From Sphingomonas carotinifaciens (GTDB lineage: Bacteria; Pseudomonadota; Alphaproteobacteria; Sphingomonadales; Sphingomonadaceae): a stretch of 64,000 nucleotides of DNA. Below are positions 42,729 to 53,172 of this stretch, one piece after another. The notes beneath the pieces were generated by a model. The model worked only from the letters and a program-made list of their open reading frames with translations. It did not search any database and was not told where the DNA came from. The stretch spans positions 124,001-188,000 of the forward strand of contig NZ_WSUT01000005.1 in NCBI RefSeq assembly GCF_009789535.1, read 5' to 3'. The stretch's first letter is position 1; the number at the start of each line of letters is the position of its first letter. A program made the position numbers and the translations under genes.

Positions 42729-43709
42729 ATGCGTCTCCTGAAACTCGTCCGCGACGATACCAACATCGATTTCGTCCGCCTGCGCGGCTGGGCGTTCGGC
42801 CTCACCCTGTTGCTGACCGTGCTCGCGGTCGGCGTCACCTTTGCCAAGGGCCTCAATCTGGGCGTCGATTTCGTCGGCGGCCTGATGATCGAGGAAAGCT
42901 TCCCCACCAAGCCGTCGATGGACCGGCTGCGCACGGTGGTGGACGACCTGGGCGTGGGGGAGGCGAACCTGCAGGCGGTGGGCGACGGTCGCACCGTCAC
43001 CATCCGCCTGCCCGTCCCCTCCTCCACCGATGAAGGTGCGACCAACGCCGTCGTCCGCAAGGTGGAAGCCGCCGTGGGCAAGGCGTTCCCCGGCGCCACC
43101 TTCTCGCGCTACGACACCGTGTCGGGCAAGGTGTCCGGCGAGTTGATCCGCAACGGCCTGCTCGCGGTCGTGCTGGCGGTGCTGGGCATCGGCCTGTTCG
43201 CCATCTTCCGCTTCGAATGGCAGTTCGGCATCTCGACGATCGTGGCCATCGTCCACGATCTGCTCGTCACGCTCGGCTTCTTCGCGATCACGCAGTTCGA
43301 ACTCGACCTGACGATCATCGCCGCCTTCCTGACCATCATCGGCTATTCGATCAACGACAAGATCGTCATCGACGATCGCATCCGCGAGAACATGCGCCGT
43401 TATCGCAAGATGGAGATGCGCGACATCATCAACCTGTCGGTCAACGAAACGCTGCCCCGCACGGTGATGACCTCGGTCACCATCCTGCTGGCGCTGTTCG
43501 CGCTGCTGATGCTGGGCGGCCATGTGCTGCGCGGCTTCACCGCGGCGATGATCCTGGGCATCGTGGTCGGCACCTATTCGTCGATCTACGTCTCGTCCTC
43601 GCTGCTCATCACGCTGGGCCTGCGCGCCGAGCCGAACCGCGAAAAACCGGGCACCACCGACAAGCGCCCCGTGCCGGAGGCGGAGCGCATTACCCCGCGG
43701 GAGCGCTGA
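42729..43709 (+). CDS. secF: Protein translocase subunit SecF
   Basis: 326-aa partner of SecD. LGVDFVGGLMIEESF near the N-terminus, membrane helices with FRFEWQFGISTIVAIVHDLL and IGYSINDKIVIDDRIRENMR (conserved Asp). C-terminal cytosolic tail is Pro/charge-rich. ATG 42729 follows GGCGGGAGAAG. The stop overlaps the next start (TGATG). Confidence 0.95.
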   Translation: MRLLKLVRDDTNIDFVRLRGWAFGLTLLLTVLAVGVTFAKGLNLGVDFVGGLMIEESFPTKPSMDRLRTVVDDLGVGEANLQAVGDGRTVTIRLPVPSSTDEGATNAVVRKVEAAVGKAFPGATFSRYDTVSGKVSGELIRNGLLAVVLAVLGIGLFAIFRFEWQFGISTIVAIVHDLLVTLGFFAITQFELDLTIIAAFLTIIGYSINDKIVIDDRIRENMRRYRKMEMRDIINLSVNETLPRTVMTSVTILLALFALLMLGGHVLRGFTAAMILGIVVGTYSSIYVSSSLLITLGLRAEPNREKPGTTDKRPVPEAERITPRER

Positions 43710-44080
43710 TGCGCGTCACCCGCGATCCCTTGGCGCCCGGCCCGATCGTGGCCGGTTTCTCCGGCAACGGCTTCCGGGTGGGCGAGATCGCCTATCCGGC
43801 GCTGCTCCTCAGCCCGGACTGGCACGAGGACTGGGCGCCGCCGCCGCTGGATGCGCTGACGGTCGAGGCGCTGGCGGGGCTGATCGCGGAACGCCCCGAA
43901 TTCATCCTGATCGGCACCGGCGCGACACTTCGTCGTCCGCCCCAGGCGCTGGTGCGCGCGCTGGAGGACCGGAACATCGACGTGGAGGTGCTGAACAGCC
44001 GCACCGCCGCGCGCGACTGGGGCGTGCTGCGCGGCGAGGGTCGCCAGATCGGCGCCGCGCTCTACCCGCTGGACGCCTGA
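43709..44080 (+). CDS. Mth938-like domain (DUF498) protein
   Basis: 123 aa. The fold's signature stretches are seen: GNGFRVGEIAYPALLLSPDW and EFILIGTGATLRRPPQALVR, then IDVEVLNSRTAARDWGVL. Start ATG shares one base with the secF stop, so it is translationally coupled. The family is often linked to secDF in alphaproteobacteria and to respiratory-complex assembly in eukaryotes (NDUFAF3-like); the bacterial role is unclear. Confidence 0.83.
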   Translation: MRVTRDPLAPGPIVAGFSGNGFRVGEIAYPALLLSPDWHEDWAPPPLDALTVEALAGLIAERPEFILIGTGATLRRPPQALVRALEDRNIDVEVLNSRTAARDWGVLRGEGRQIGAALYPLDA

Positions 44081-45246
44081 CGCCGCGCCACCAGTCCGGC
44101 CAGATGCGCGTGCAGCGTTGCGGCATTGGTGTTCCAGCTGAAGCCCTCGACACTGGCGCGCACCGCGGCGGGATCGGGCGCATCGGCCAGCACCGCGGCG
44201 ATCCCCGCCGCAAAGGCCGCGGCATCGCGCGCGACGATCCGGCCGGCGGTGGGCCCGGTCACCACCTCCCCCGCCCCGCCGGCCCCGGTAATCACGATCG
44301 GCGTGCCACAGGCCAGCGCCTCCACCCAGGCATTGGCCAGCCCTTCGGAGGAGGAGGCAAGGGCCATCACATCCGCCATCGCCAGCAGGCGCGGCATCTC
44401 GTCATGCGCCACGCCGCCCAGCAAGCTTGCCCGGTCGCCAATCCCGAGTGAAGCGATCCGCGCGGTCAGGCTGGCGCGCTCCGGCCCCTCGCCCGCGATC
44501 CACACATTGACGCCGGGCAGCCGCGCCACCGCACCCAGCACGATGTCATGCCCCTTGCGCGGGATCAGCGCCCCCAGCGACACGACCAGCGGCCCGGTCA
44601 CCCCCGCCGCCCGCTTCGCCCCGCTGCGATCCTGCGGGCGGAAGCGGTCATGGTCGATGCCGGTATGATGCACCGCGATCTGCTCGCCCGGCATGCCCAG
44701 CGCGATCATGTCGTCGCGCATCGCCCCGCTGACCGCCAGCATGCCGTCCGCCCCTCGCGCCGCGGCCAGCACCTGCCCGGCGGTCGCCCCCTCACGGCCC
44801 CACAGGTGGATGTCGGCCCCCCGCGCCTTGATCGACACCGGCACGCCGTAGCGACGCCCGAGCGCCACGGCCGCCGACCCGTCGGGAAAGAAGAAGGATG
44901 CGTCGATGACATCGAACGGCATTTCGCCGTGAAGCCGGTCGAGCAGCGGGATCAACGCCGCGACCAGGGCGCGAACGTGCCAGCGTCCCTTCGTTCCTGG
45001 CACGGTGGTGAAGCGCGGCCGGTACACCCTCAGCCCCCGCCAGATCTCCTCACGTGGCAAGGCCGCCATCGCGGCAAAGCGCGCGCCCCGGCGCAGCGGC
45101 CACACCGGAAGGCCGATCGGCGCGACCACGGTCACCGCCACGCCCTCTCGCCGCGCCAGCCCGGCCGTCTGCCGCTCCACGAAGATGCCGAAATTCGGCC
45201 GGGTCGCATCGGGAAACAGCGATGACAGGGTCAGGACGTGCAGCAT
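44062..45246 (-). CDS. Glycosyltransferase family 4 protein
   Basis: 394-aa GT-B glycosyltransferase. N-terminal domain: LTLSSLFPDATRPNFGIFVE and RQTAGLA. C-terminal donor-binding domain: VVSLGALIPRKGHDIVLGAV, VWIAGEGPER, LLGGVAHDEMPRLLAMADVM, and the retaining-enzyme motif SSSEGLANAWVEALACGTPI with the conserved Glu pair. Sugar and acceptor unknown; probable role in surface polysaccharide. Convergent with and overlapping the Mth938 gene by 19 nt. Confidence 0.87.
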   Translation of the reverse strand: MLHVLTLSSLFPDATRPNFGIFVERQTAGLARREGVAVTVVAPIGLPVWPLRRGARFAAMAALPREEIWRGLRVYRPRFTTVPGTKGRWHVRALVAALIPLLDRLHGEMPFDVIDASFFFPDGSAAVALGRRYGVPVSIKARGADIHLWGREGATAGQVLAAARGADGMLAVSGAMRDDMIALGMPGEQIAVHHTGIDHDRFRPQDRSGAKRAAGVTGPLVVSLGALIPRKGHDIVLGAVARLPGVNVWIAGEGPERASLTARIASLGIGDRASLLGGVAHDEMPRLLAMADVMALASSSEGLANAWVEALACGTPIVITGAGGAGEVVTGPTAGRIVARDAAAFAAGIAAVLADAPDPAAVRASVEGFSWNTNAATLHAHLAGLVARRQASSG

Positions 45247-45374
45247 CGCCGTCATCCTAGCGCCAAAGCGTTAACCGCGCCTGCCGTACGGCCGTTCACG
45301 GGTAGGCAAGTTCGCACCTGACAAAATGCGGTCGCGGCCATATCGTGGTCCGCAACATACGGGGGATATGTTGC

Positions 45375-46805
45375 ATGAAGTTTCGGAAATCGGGTGCGGC
45401 GATCACGATCGCCGCCATGCTGTCGGCCTGCGGCGGCGACGACGGCGGCAGTGGCGCCGGAACGTCTGCCGGCGGGACTGCCACAGGTACGACCGTCAAC
45501 GGCTGCTCGCTGGCGGCGCGCCAGGAATGGGCCGCGCAGCAGTTGCGCGAATGGTATCTGTTCCCGGAAACGCTGCCGGCCAATCTGAACTCGGGCGCCT
45601 ACACCACCATCGATGACTATATCGATGCGCTGACCGCCACCGCGCGCAGCCAGAGCAAGGATCGCTACTTCACCCACATCACCTCAATTCGCGAAGAAAA
45701 TGCCTATTACGAGTCGGGCGCCAGTGCCGGCTTCGGCCTTCGCTTCACGCTGGACGCCAGCCGGACGCGCCTGATGATCGCCGAGGCGTTCGAGGGCGGA
45801 CCGGGCTTGGCTGCGGGCATCGACCGCGGTGCGGAACTGGTCGGCATCGGCACCACCACCGGCAATGTGCGCAGCATTCAGGATATCGTTACCGCCAACC
45901 GGCAGACCGGGCTGGAGGATGCACTCGGCCCCGATACCGCCGGCACGACCCGCGTGCTGCGCATCGCCGCCAACGGCACCACCCGCGACATCAGCGTGAC
46001 CAAGGCCAATTTCGCGCTGCAGCCGGTATCGCCGCGCTATGGCACGCAGATCATCAACGATGAGGGCCGGCGCGTCGGCTATCTGAACCTGCGGACCTTC
46101 ATCAACACCGCCGACCCGCAACTGCGCGCCGCCTTTGCGACGTTCAAGCAGCAGGGGGTCACGGACGTGGTGATCGACCTGCGCTACAATGGCGGCGGCC
46201 TGATCGACACCGCGGAGCTGTTCAGTGACCTGCTGGGCGGCGCCCGCCAGTCGAGCGAGGTGCAAAGCTACACCAGCTTCCGCCCCGACAAGGCGAGCCG
46301 CAACACCACGCGCCTGTTCCAGCCACAGCCCGAGTCGATCGCGCCCACCCGCATCGCCTTTATCGGCACCGGCGGCACCGCCTCGGCCAGCGAGCTGGTG
46401 ATCAATGCCGCGATTCCCTATTTCCGCGCGAATGCCGCGCTGATCGGGACGAACACCTATGGCAAACCGGTGGGACAGATCGCGCTGGACCGTGCCGAGT
46501 GCGACGATCGCCTGCGCGTGGTCGCGCTGGCGACGCAGAATGCAGACCGCCAGGGGGAATATTACACCGGGCTCGCCGGCTTCGTGAAGGCAAGCTGCCA
46601 GGCGGGGGACGACCTGTCCCGTCCGCTTGGCGATCCGCAGGAGGCTTCGGTGCGCGCGGCGCTCGATTTCCTGGCCGGCCGCACCTGCACGCCGATCAAT
46701 ACCTCAGGCAATGCCGCGGCACGAAGCCTCCCGGCCTCGTCCTACCGCCTGCTGACCCCGACCCGGCCGACGGCCCCACAACGCGAGGTGCCCGGCCTGT
46801 TCTGA
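45375..46805 (+). CDS. S41-family peptidase, lipoprotein
   Basis: 476 aa. Lipoprotein signal: MKFRKSGAAITIAAMLSACG, with the lipobox LSAC, then a Gly/Thr-rich linker. The middle has a PDZ-like region (AGFGLRFTLDASRTRLMIAE then AFEGGPGLAAGIDRGAELVG). The S41 catalytic domain has VVIDLRYNGGGLIDTAELFS, FIGTGGTASASELVINAAIP (Ser nucleophile) and LIGTNTYGKPVGQIALD (Lys). A cell-envelope protease of C-terminal-processing type. Substrate unknown. Confidence 0.87.
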   Translation: MKFRKSGAAITIAAMLSACGGDDGGSGAGTSAGGTATGTTVNGCSLAARQEWAAQQLREWYLFPETLPANLNSGAYTTIDDYIDALTATARSQSKDRYFTHITSIREENAYYESGASAGFGLRFTLDASRTRLMIAEAFEGGPGLAAGIDRGAELVGIGTTTGNVRSIQDIVTANRQTGLEDALGPDTAGTTRVLRIAANGTTRDISVTKANFALQPVSPRYGTQIINDEGRRVGYLNLRTFINTADPQLRAAFATFKQQGVTDVVIDLRYNGGGLIDTAELFSDLLGGARQSSEVQSYTSFRPDKASRNTTRLFQPQPESIAPTRIAFIGTGGTASASELVINAAIPYFRANAALIGTNTYGKPVGQIALDRAECDDRLRVVALATQNADRQGEYYTGLAGFVKASCQAGDDLSRPLGDPQEASVRAALDFLAGRTCTPINTSGNAAARSLPASSYRLLTPTRPTAPQREVPGLF

Positions 46806-46811
46806 CCGGTC

Positions 46812-46843
46812 ATCGGCCCTCCCCTTGTCGGGAGGGCCGATGC
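46812..46843. terminator. Bidirectional terminator between S41 peptidase and manA
   Basis: Perfect 13-bp inverted repeat CATCGGCCCTCCC / GGGAGGGCCGATG with a 6-nt loop between two convergent genes. Confidence 0.75.
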
Positions 46844-46850
46844 CGCCCGA

Positions 46851-47675
46851 TTACAGCCGCGTGGTGCCCGGATAGGCGAACAGCGCATCGCCGCCCTCGC
46901 CCAGCGACACCGTCTCGCTGCCCGTCACGGTCACGCACTGACCGGCGGAGAACGCCACGCCCGCGACTTCGCCCGCGCCGGTGATCGGCACCAGCCAGCC
47001 GGTCCGCCCTTCGGGCAGCGTCACCGCGTGTTCGCCCGCGGACCAGCGCTCCAGCACGAATTTCGGCCCTTCGACCAGGATGGTGCGCCCCTCGCCCACC
47101 GGGCCGGGCGAGGTGATCGGCTGGTACGGCTCCAGATGCGCGACCTCGACGCCGTCGACCAGGTGCAGTTCGCGCTCGCTGCCATAATCGTACAGGCGAT
47201 AGGTGGTTTCCGAATTCTGCTGCACCTCGATCAACGTCAGCCCGCCGCCGATCGCATGCACCGTGCCCGACGGCGCATAGTAGAAATCGCCCGCCTTGAC
47301 CGGCACCCAGTCCAGATCCTGCTCGATCGACCCGTCCTGCGCGTGCGCACGGAGCTGGTCCTTGCTGATCGGCTGCTTGGGGCCGAGCGCGATGGTCGAA
47401 TCGGGCTGTGCCGCCAGGATCGTCCAGCACTCGTCCTTGCCCCGCGGCAGGCCGCGGGCCTGTGCCTGCGCGTCGTCGGGGTGGACCTGCACCGACAGCT
47501 TCTCGCTGGTGAACAGATATTTGATCAGCAGGTCGGGCGTCGTGTCGCCCGGCTCCTGGAACCAAACCTCGCCGATCGGCGCGCCGCCCTCGGGCGCATC
47601 CTCGAAACCGGGGTACAAGCTATGGCGACCCCAGGGCTTTTCGACGCGGTGGGTGTGGAGCAGCGTAGCCGGCAT
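46851..47675 (-). CDS. manA: Mannose-6-phosphate isomerase, class I
   Basis: 274-aa zinc cupin enzyme interconverting fructose-6-P and mannose-6-P, feeding GDP-mannose and surface polysaccharide. Motifs: HRVEKPWGRHSLYPGF, IKYLFTSEKLSVQVHPDDAQ (zinc ligands), GKDECWTILAA, VKAGDFYYAPSGTVHAIGGG. Start ATG 47675 has AAAGGATG upstream. Shorter than classical ManA, as in many alphaproteobacteria. Confidence 0.87.
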   Translation of the reverse strand: MPATLLHTHRVEKPWGRHSLYPGFEDAPEGGAPIGEVWFQEPGDTTPDLLIKYLFTSEKLSVQVHPDDAQAQARGLPRGKDECWTILAAQPDSTIALGPKQPISKDQLRAHAQDGSIEQDLDWVPVKAGDFYYAPSGTVHAIGGGLTLIEVQQNSETTYRLYDYGSERELHLVDGVEVAHLEPYQPITSPGPVGEGRTILVEGPKFVLERWSAGEHAVTLPEGRTGWLVPITGAGEVAGVAFSAGQCVTVTGSETVSLGEGGDALFAYPGTTRL

Positions 47676-47790
47676 GGCGAACATCCTTTGCGGGTAGACG
47701 ATAGGAACGTGGCCCCCGCATTGCCCTGATCCCGCGGTCATGCAAGGGGACTGTTCGGCTCGCCAACGCTCGGCTAAGGAAATCCCCGCA

Positions 47791-48741
47791 ATGCGTATCC
47801 CCCAGTCCCGAGCGCTGTCGCTGGCGCTGATCGCCGCCCTGGCCCTTCCCATCGCCGGTTGCGCGCGCAACCGTGCCCGCACCGACCTGCCCTATGTCGC
47901 GCGCGACGTCGGCACGCTCTACACTACCGCCAAGAATCGGCTGGACCAGGGACGCTTCAAGGAAGCGGCGCTGCTCTTCGACGAGGTGGAGCGTCAGCAT
48001 CCCTATTCGATCTGGGCCCGCCGCGCGCAGTTGATGAGCGCGTTCAGCTATTATCTGTCGCGCGATTACACGCAGGCGATCCAGTCGGCGCAGCGCTTCC
48101 TGTCGGTTCACCCCGGCAACCGCGACGCGCCTTATGCCTATTACCTGATCGCGCTAAGCTATTACGAGCAGATCACCGACGTGACCCGCGATCAGAAGAT
48201 CACCCGTCAGGCGCTCGATGCGCTGGGCGAGCTGATGCGCCGCTATCCCAACACGCGCTATGCGGCCGATGCCCGCCTGAAGGTCGATCTCGTCAACGAC
48301 CATCTCGCCGGCAAGGAAATGGAGATCGGCCGCTTCTACGAGGGGCGCGGCCAGTGGCTCGCCGCCTCCATGCGCTTCCGCACCGTGATCGACCAGTATC
48401 AGACGACGACCCACGCGCCAGAGGCGCTGATGCGCCTGACCGAAACCTATCTGGCGCTCGGCGTCCCGAACGAGGCACAGCGCTCCGCGGCCGTGCTGGG
48501 CAGGAACTATCCGGGTTCCGACTGGTATAAGCGCGCCTATCGCCTGATGGAGCAGCATCCCGCCAAGCCGCTCCCGCCGGTCGCCCCCGGCCAGCCGGTG
48601 GTGCCGGACGGCACGCCCGGATCGGTCAACACCGGCCTGCCCGGCGAAAGCGGCAGCGGCACGCCGACCACTGGCCCCGCCACCCAGCCCTCCACCGTCG
48701 GCCCGAACAGCAGCCCCAATACCGGCGGCCGCACCAACTGA
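47791..48741 (+). CDS. bamD: Outer membrane assembly lipoprotein BamD
   Basis: 316-aa lipoprotein of the BAM complex that inserts beta-barrel proteins in the outer membrane. Signal with lipobox ALPIAGC, then TPR repeats starting DVGTLYTTAKNRLDQGRFKE and AALLFDEVERQHPYSIWARR, typical of BamD/ComL. The C-terminal 70 residues are a Pro/Gly/Ser/Thr-rich disordered tail (VPDGTPGSVNTGLPGESGSG). Followed by recN and ligA, the common alphaproteobacterial order. Confidence 0.92.
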   Translation: MRIPQSRALSLALIAALALPIAGCARNRARTDLPYVARDVGTLYTTAKNRLDQGRFKEAALLFDEVERQHPYSIWARRAQLMSAFSYYLSRDYTQAIQSAQRFLSVHPGNRDAPYAYYLIALSYYEQITDVTRDQKITRQALDALGELMRRYPNTRYAADARLKVDLVNDHLAGKEMEIGRFYEGRGQWLAASMRFRTVIDQYQTTTHAPEALMRLTETYLALGVPNEAQRSAAVLGRNYPGSDWYKRAYRLMEQHPAKPLPPVAPGQPVVPDGTPGSVNTGLPGESGSGTPTTGPATQPSTVGPNSSPNTGGRTN

Positions 48742-48754
48742 TCGACCTGATCGA

Positions 48755-48790
48755 CGGCCCCGCCCCCGCCGCCCGGCCGGGGCGGGGCCG
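48755..48790. terminator. GC-rich hairpin after bamD
   Basis: Perfect 12-bp stem CGGCCCCGCCCC / GGGGCGGGGCCG with a 12-nt loop, no T tract. Confidence 0.6.
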
Positions 48791-48850
48791 TATCTCGGAA
48801 GGGTGACGTCCGAGCGATCTCCCACCGTTCGTCCCGGATTGCCCCCCCGT

Positions 48851-48974
48851 TCGTCTCGAGTAGTCGTCGAGTAGCGGCAAAGCCGCGTATCGAGACGACG
48901 TATCGAGAGACACGCCGCCGCATGTGACACCGTCTCGATACGATCTCTCGATACGCTCCTACGGAGCTACTCGA
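48851..48974. repeat. Palindromic REP-like repeat cluster
   Basis: CGTATCGAGACG (48886-48897) pairs with CGTCTCGATACG (48931-48942), GTATCGAGAGA (48900-48910) with TCTCTCGATAC (48944-48954), and TCGAGTAGC (48867-48875) with GCTACTCGA (48966-48974); GCGGC-AAA-GCCGC lies at 48874-48886. The 357-bp gap 48742-49098 holds no gene. This looks like an intergenic repetitive (REP/BIME) element. Confidence 0.65.
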
Positions 48975-49098
48975 TCTCTACTCGACACGAACGGATCAGA
49001 CCGATGCCATCCCGCCTCGGCGCCGCCCCGAACAAATCGTGACCATGGATGCGCAAAAGGGATAACGGCGGCCGCGAAAACCGCCTATATCGCGCGTC

Positions 49099-50763
49099 AT
49101 GCTGACTGCGCTGTCCATCCGCGACGTGGTATTGATCGAGGCGCTCGATCTTGATTTCGGCTTCGGCCTGGGCGTGCTGACCGGGGAGACCGGTGCGGGC
49201 AAGTCGATCCTGCTCGATGCGCTGGGCCTTGCGCTGGGTGGCCGCGGCGACAGCGGGCTGGTCCGCCACGGCGCGGCGCAGGCGGTGGTGACCGCCACCT
49301 TCGAGCCCCCCGTGCCCGGCAGCCGCCTCGCCACGATCCTGGACGATGCCGGGGTTGAGATCGAACCCGGCGAGCCGCTGTTCGTCCGCCGCCTCGTCAA
49401 GGCCGATGGCGGCAGCCGCGGCTTCGTCAACGACCAGCCGGCATCGGCCGCCCTGCTGCGCGAAATGGCGCCCTTCCTGGTCGAGGTCCACGGCCAGCAT
49501 GACGATCGCGGCCTGCTCAATCCCCGCGGCCACCGCGCCCTGCTCGACAGCTTCGCCCGCATCGATACCGGCGCCGCCGCCACCGCCTGGCGGACATGGC
49601 GTGCGGCGGAGGCCGAGCTGGACGCCGCCCGTGCCGAGATCGAGACCGCGGCGCGCGACCGCGAATGGCTGGAACATGCGGTCGCCGAGCTGACCAAGCT
49701 TGCGCCCGAGCCCGGTGAGGAGGAGGCGCTGGCCGACAAGCGTCGCACCATGCAGCGTTCCGAAAAGATCGCCGGCGAACTGGCGGCGATCGACGAATAT
49801 CTGGAAGGATCGGATGGCGGCCTTGCCCGCCTGCGTCAGGCCGCCCGCGTGCTGGAGCGCGTTGCCGAGGATCACCCGGCGCTGGGCGACGCGCTGGCCG
49901 CGGTCGACCGCGCGGTGATCGAGGCGTCGGTGGCCGAGGAAAGACTGGCCGAGGCGCGCCTGTCGCTCGCCTATGATCCCCGCGCGCTGGAGGATGACGA
50001 GGCGCGGCTGTTCGAACTGCGCGGCATGGCGCGCAAGCACCGAGTCCAGCCCGACGACCTGGCAGCACTTGCCGACGATCTGCGCGGCCGTCTGGAGCGG
50101 CTGGAGACGGGCGAAGGCGGCATCGCCAAGCTGGAAAAGCGCGCCCTGTCCGCCCGCACCGCCTATGACAGCGCCGCCGCTGCCCTGTCCAAGCAACGCC
50201 ATGCCGCCGCCCAGCGCCTCGACGCCGCGGTGAAGGGCGAGCTGGCCCCGCTGAAGCTGGACGCCGCCCGTTTCCGCACCGTCGTCGTGGCGCTGGAGGA
50301 AAGCGGCTGGTCCGGCGCCGGCAAGGACCGCGTGGAATTCGAGATCGCGACCAACCCGGGCGCGCCCTTCGCGCCCCTGGTCAAGATCGCCAGCGGCGGC
50401 GAATTGTCGCGCTTCATCCTCGCGCTGAAGGTCGCTCTGGCCGAGGAGGGGGGTGCTGCGACGATGGTCTTTGACGAGATCGACCGCGGCGTCGGGGGCG
50501 CGGTCGCCTCCGCGATCGGTGAGCGGCTGCACCGGCTGGCGACGCGCACCCAGTTGCTGGTCGTCACCCACAGCCCGCAGGTGGCCGCGCGTGGCGCGGC
50601 GCATCTGCTGATCGCCAAGTCGCATGACGGCACGGTGACGCGCACCGGCGTGCGGGCCTTGTCGGATGCCGAACGGCGCGAGGAGATCGCCCGAATGCTG
50701 TCCGGCGCGACGATCACCAACGAGGCGCGCGCCCAGGCCGAACGGCTGCTGGAGACGGCCTGA
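49099..50763 (+). CDS. recN: DNA repair protein RecN
   Basis: 554-aa SMC-like ATPase in double-strand break repair. Walker A in VLTGETGAGKSILLDALGLA, family box VEVHGQHDDRGLLNPRGHRA, a central coiled coil, then the signature KIASGGELSRFILALKVALA and Walker B TMVFDEIDRGVGGAVASAIG, with LLVVTHSPQVAARGAAHLLI. ATG 49099. A 72-bp gap to ligA suggests co-transcription. Confidence 0.95.
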   Translation: MLTALSIRDVVLIEALDLDFGFGLGVLTGETGAGKSILLDALGLALGGRGDSGLVRHGAAQAVVTATFEPPVPGSRLATILDDAGVEIEPGEPLFVRRLVKADGGSRGFVNDQPASAALLREMAPFLVEVHGQHDDRGLLNPRGHRALLDSFARIDTGAAATAWRTWRAAEAELDAARAEIETAARDREWLEHAVAELTKLAPEPGEEEALADKRRTMQRSEKIAGELAAIDEYLEGSDGGLARLRQAARVLERVAEDHPALGDALAAVDRAVIEASVAEERLAEARLSLAYDPRALEDDEARLFELRGMARKHRVQPDDLAALADDLRGRLERLETGEGGIAKLEKRALSARTAYDSAAAALSKQRHAAAQRLDAAVKGELAPLKLDAARFRTVVVALEESGWSGAGKDRVEFEIATNPGAPFAPLVKIASGGELSRFILALKVALAEEGGAATMVFDEIDRGVGGAVASAIGERLHRLATRTQLLVVTHSPQVAARGAAHLLIAKSHDGTVTRTGVRALSDAERREEIARMLSGATITNEARAQAERLLETA

Positions 50764-50802
50764 ACCTGTTGATGGGGCTGGCTGGATGGGCTGGCGGCTT
50801 GA

Positions 50803-52965
<2,163 letters not shown>

Positions 52966-53001
52966 CAAAATGATCAATTCGGCTCCATTCGCCTTGCAAA
53001 C

Positions 53002-53022
53002 GCCACAATCCGTGGCTTTTTT
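53002..53022 (+). terminator. Terminator after ligA
   Basis: GCCAC-AATCC-GTGGC followed by TTTTTTG. The stem is extended by the flanking TTGCAAA / TTTGCAA. Confidence 0.7.
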
Positions 53023-53172
53023 GCAACGCAACAAAGACAACGACGAAAAGTCTGCCAGACTGCGCCACTTGGGCTTTCTTTGTCATGGAACAGAAATAAA
53101 AGCCCGCCAAGGGCCGCTCTAACGGCGATGACGCCGCGGATCCGGAGCCCGGGCTCTAAGGGGACTTATTCC

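Noticed and set aside
47028-47729. Long plus-strand frame opposite manA
   Set aside because: Antisense shadow of the phosphomannose isomerase gene.
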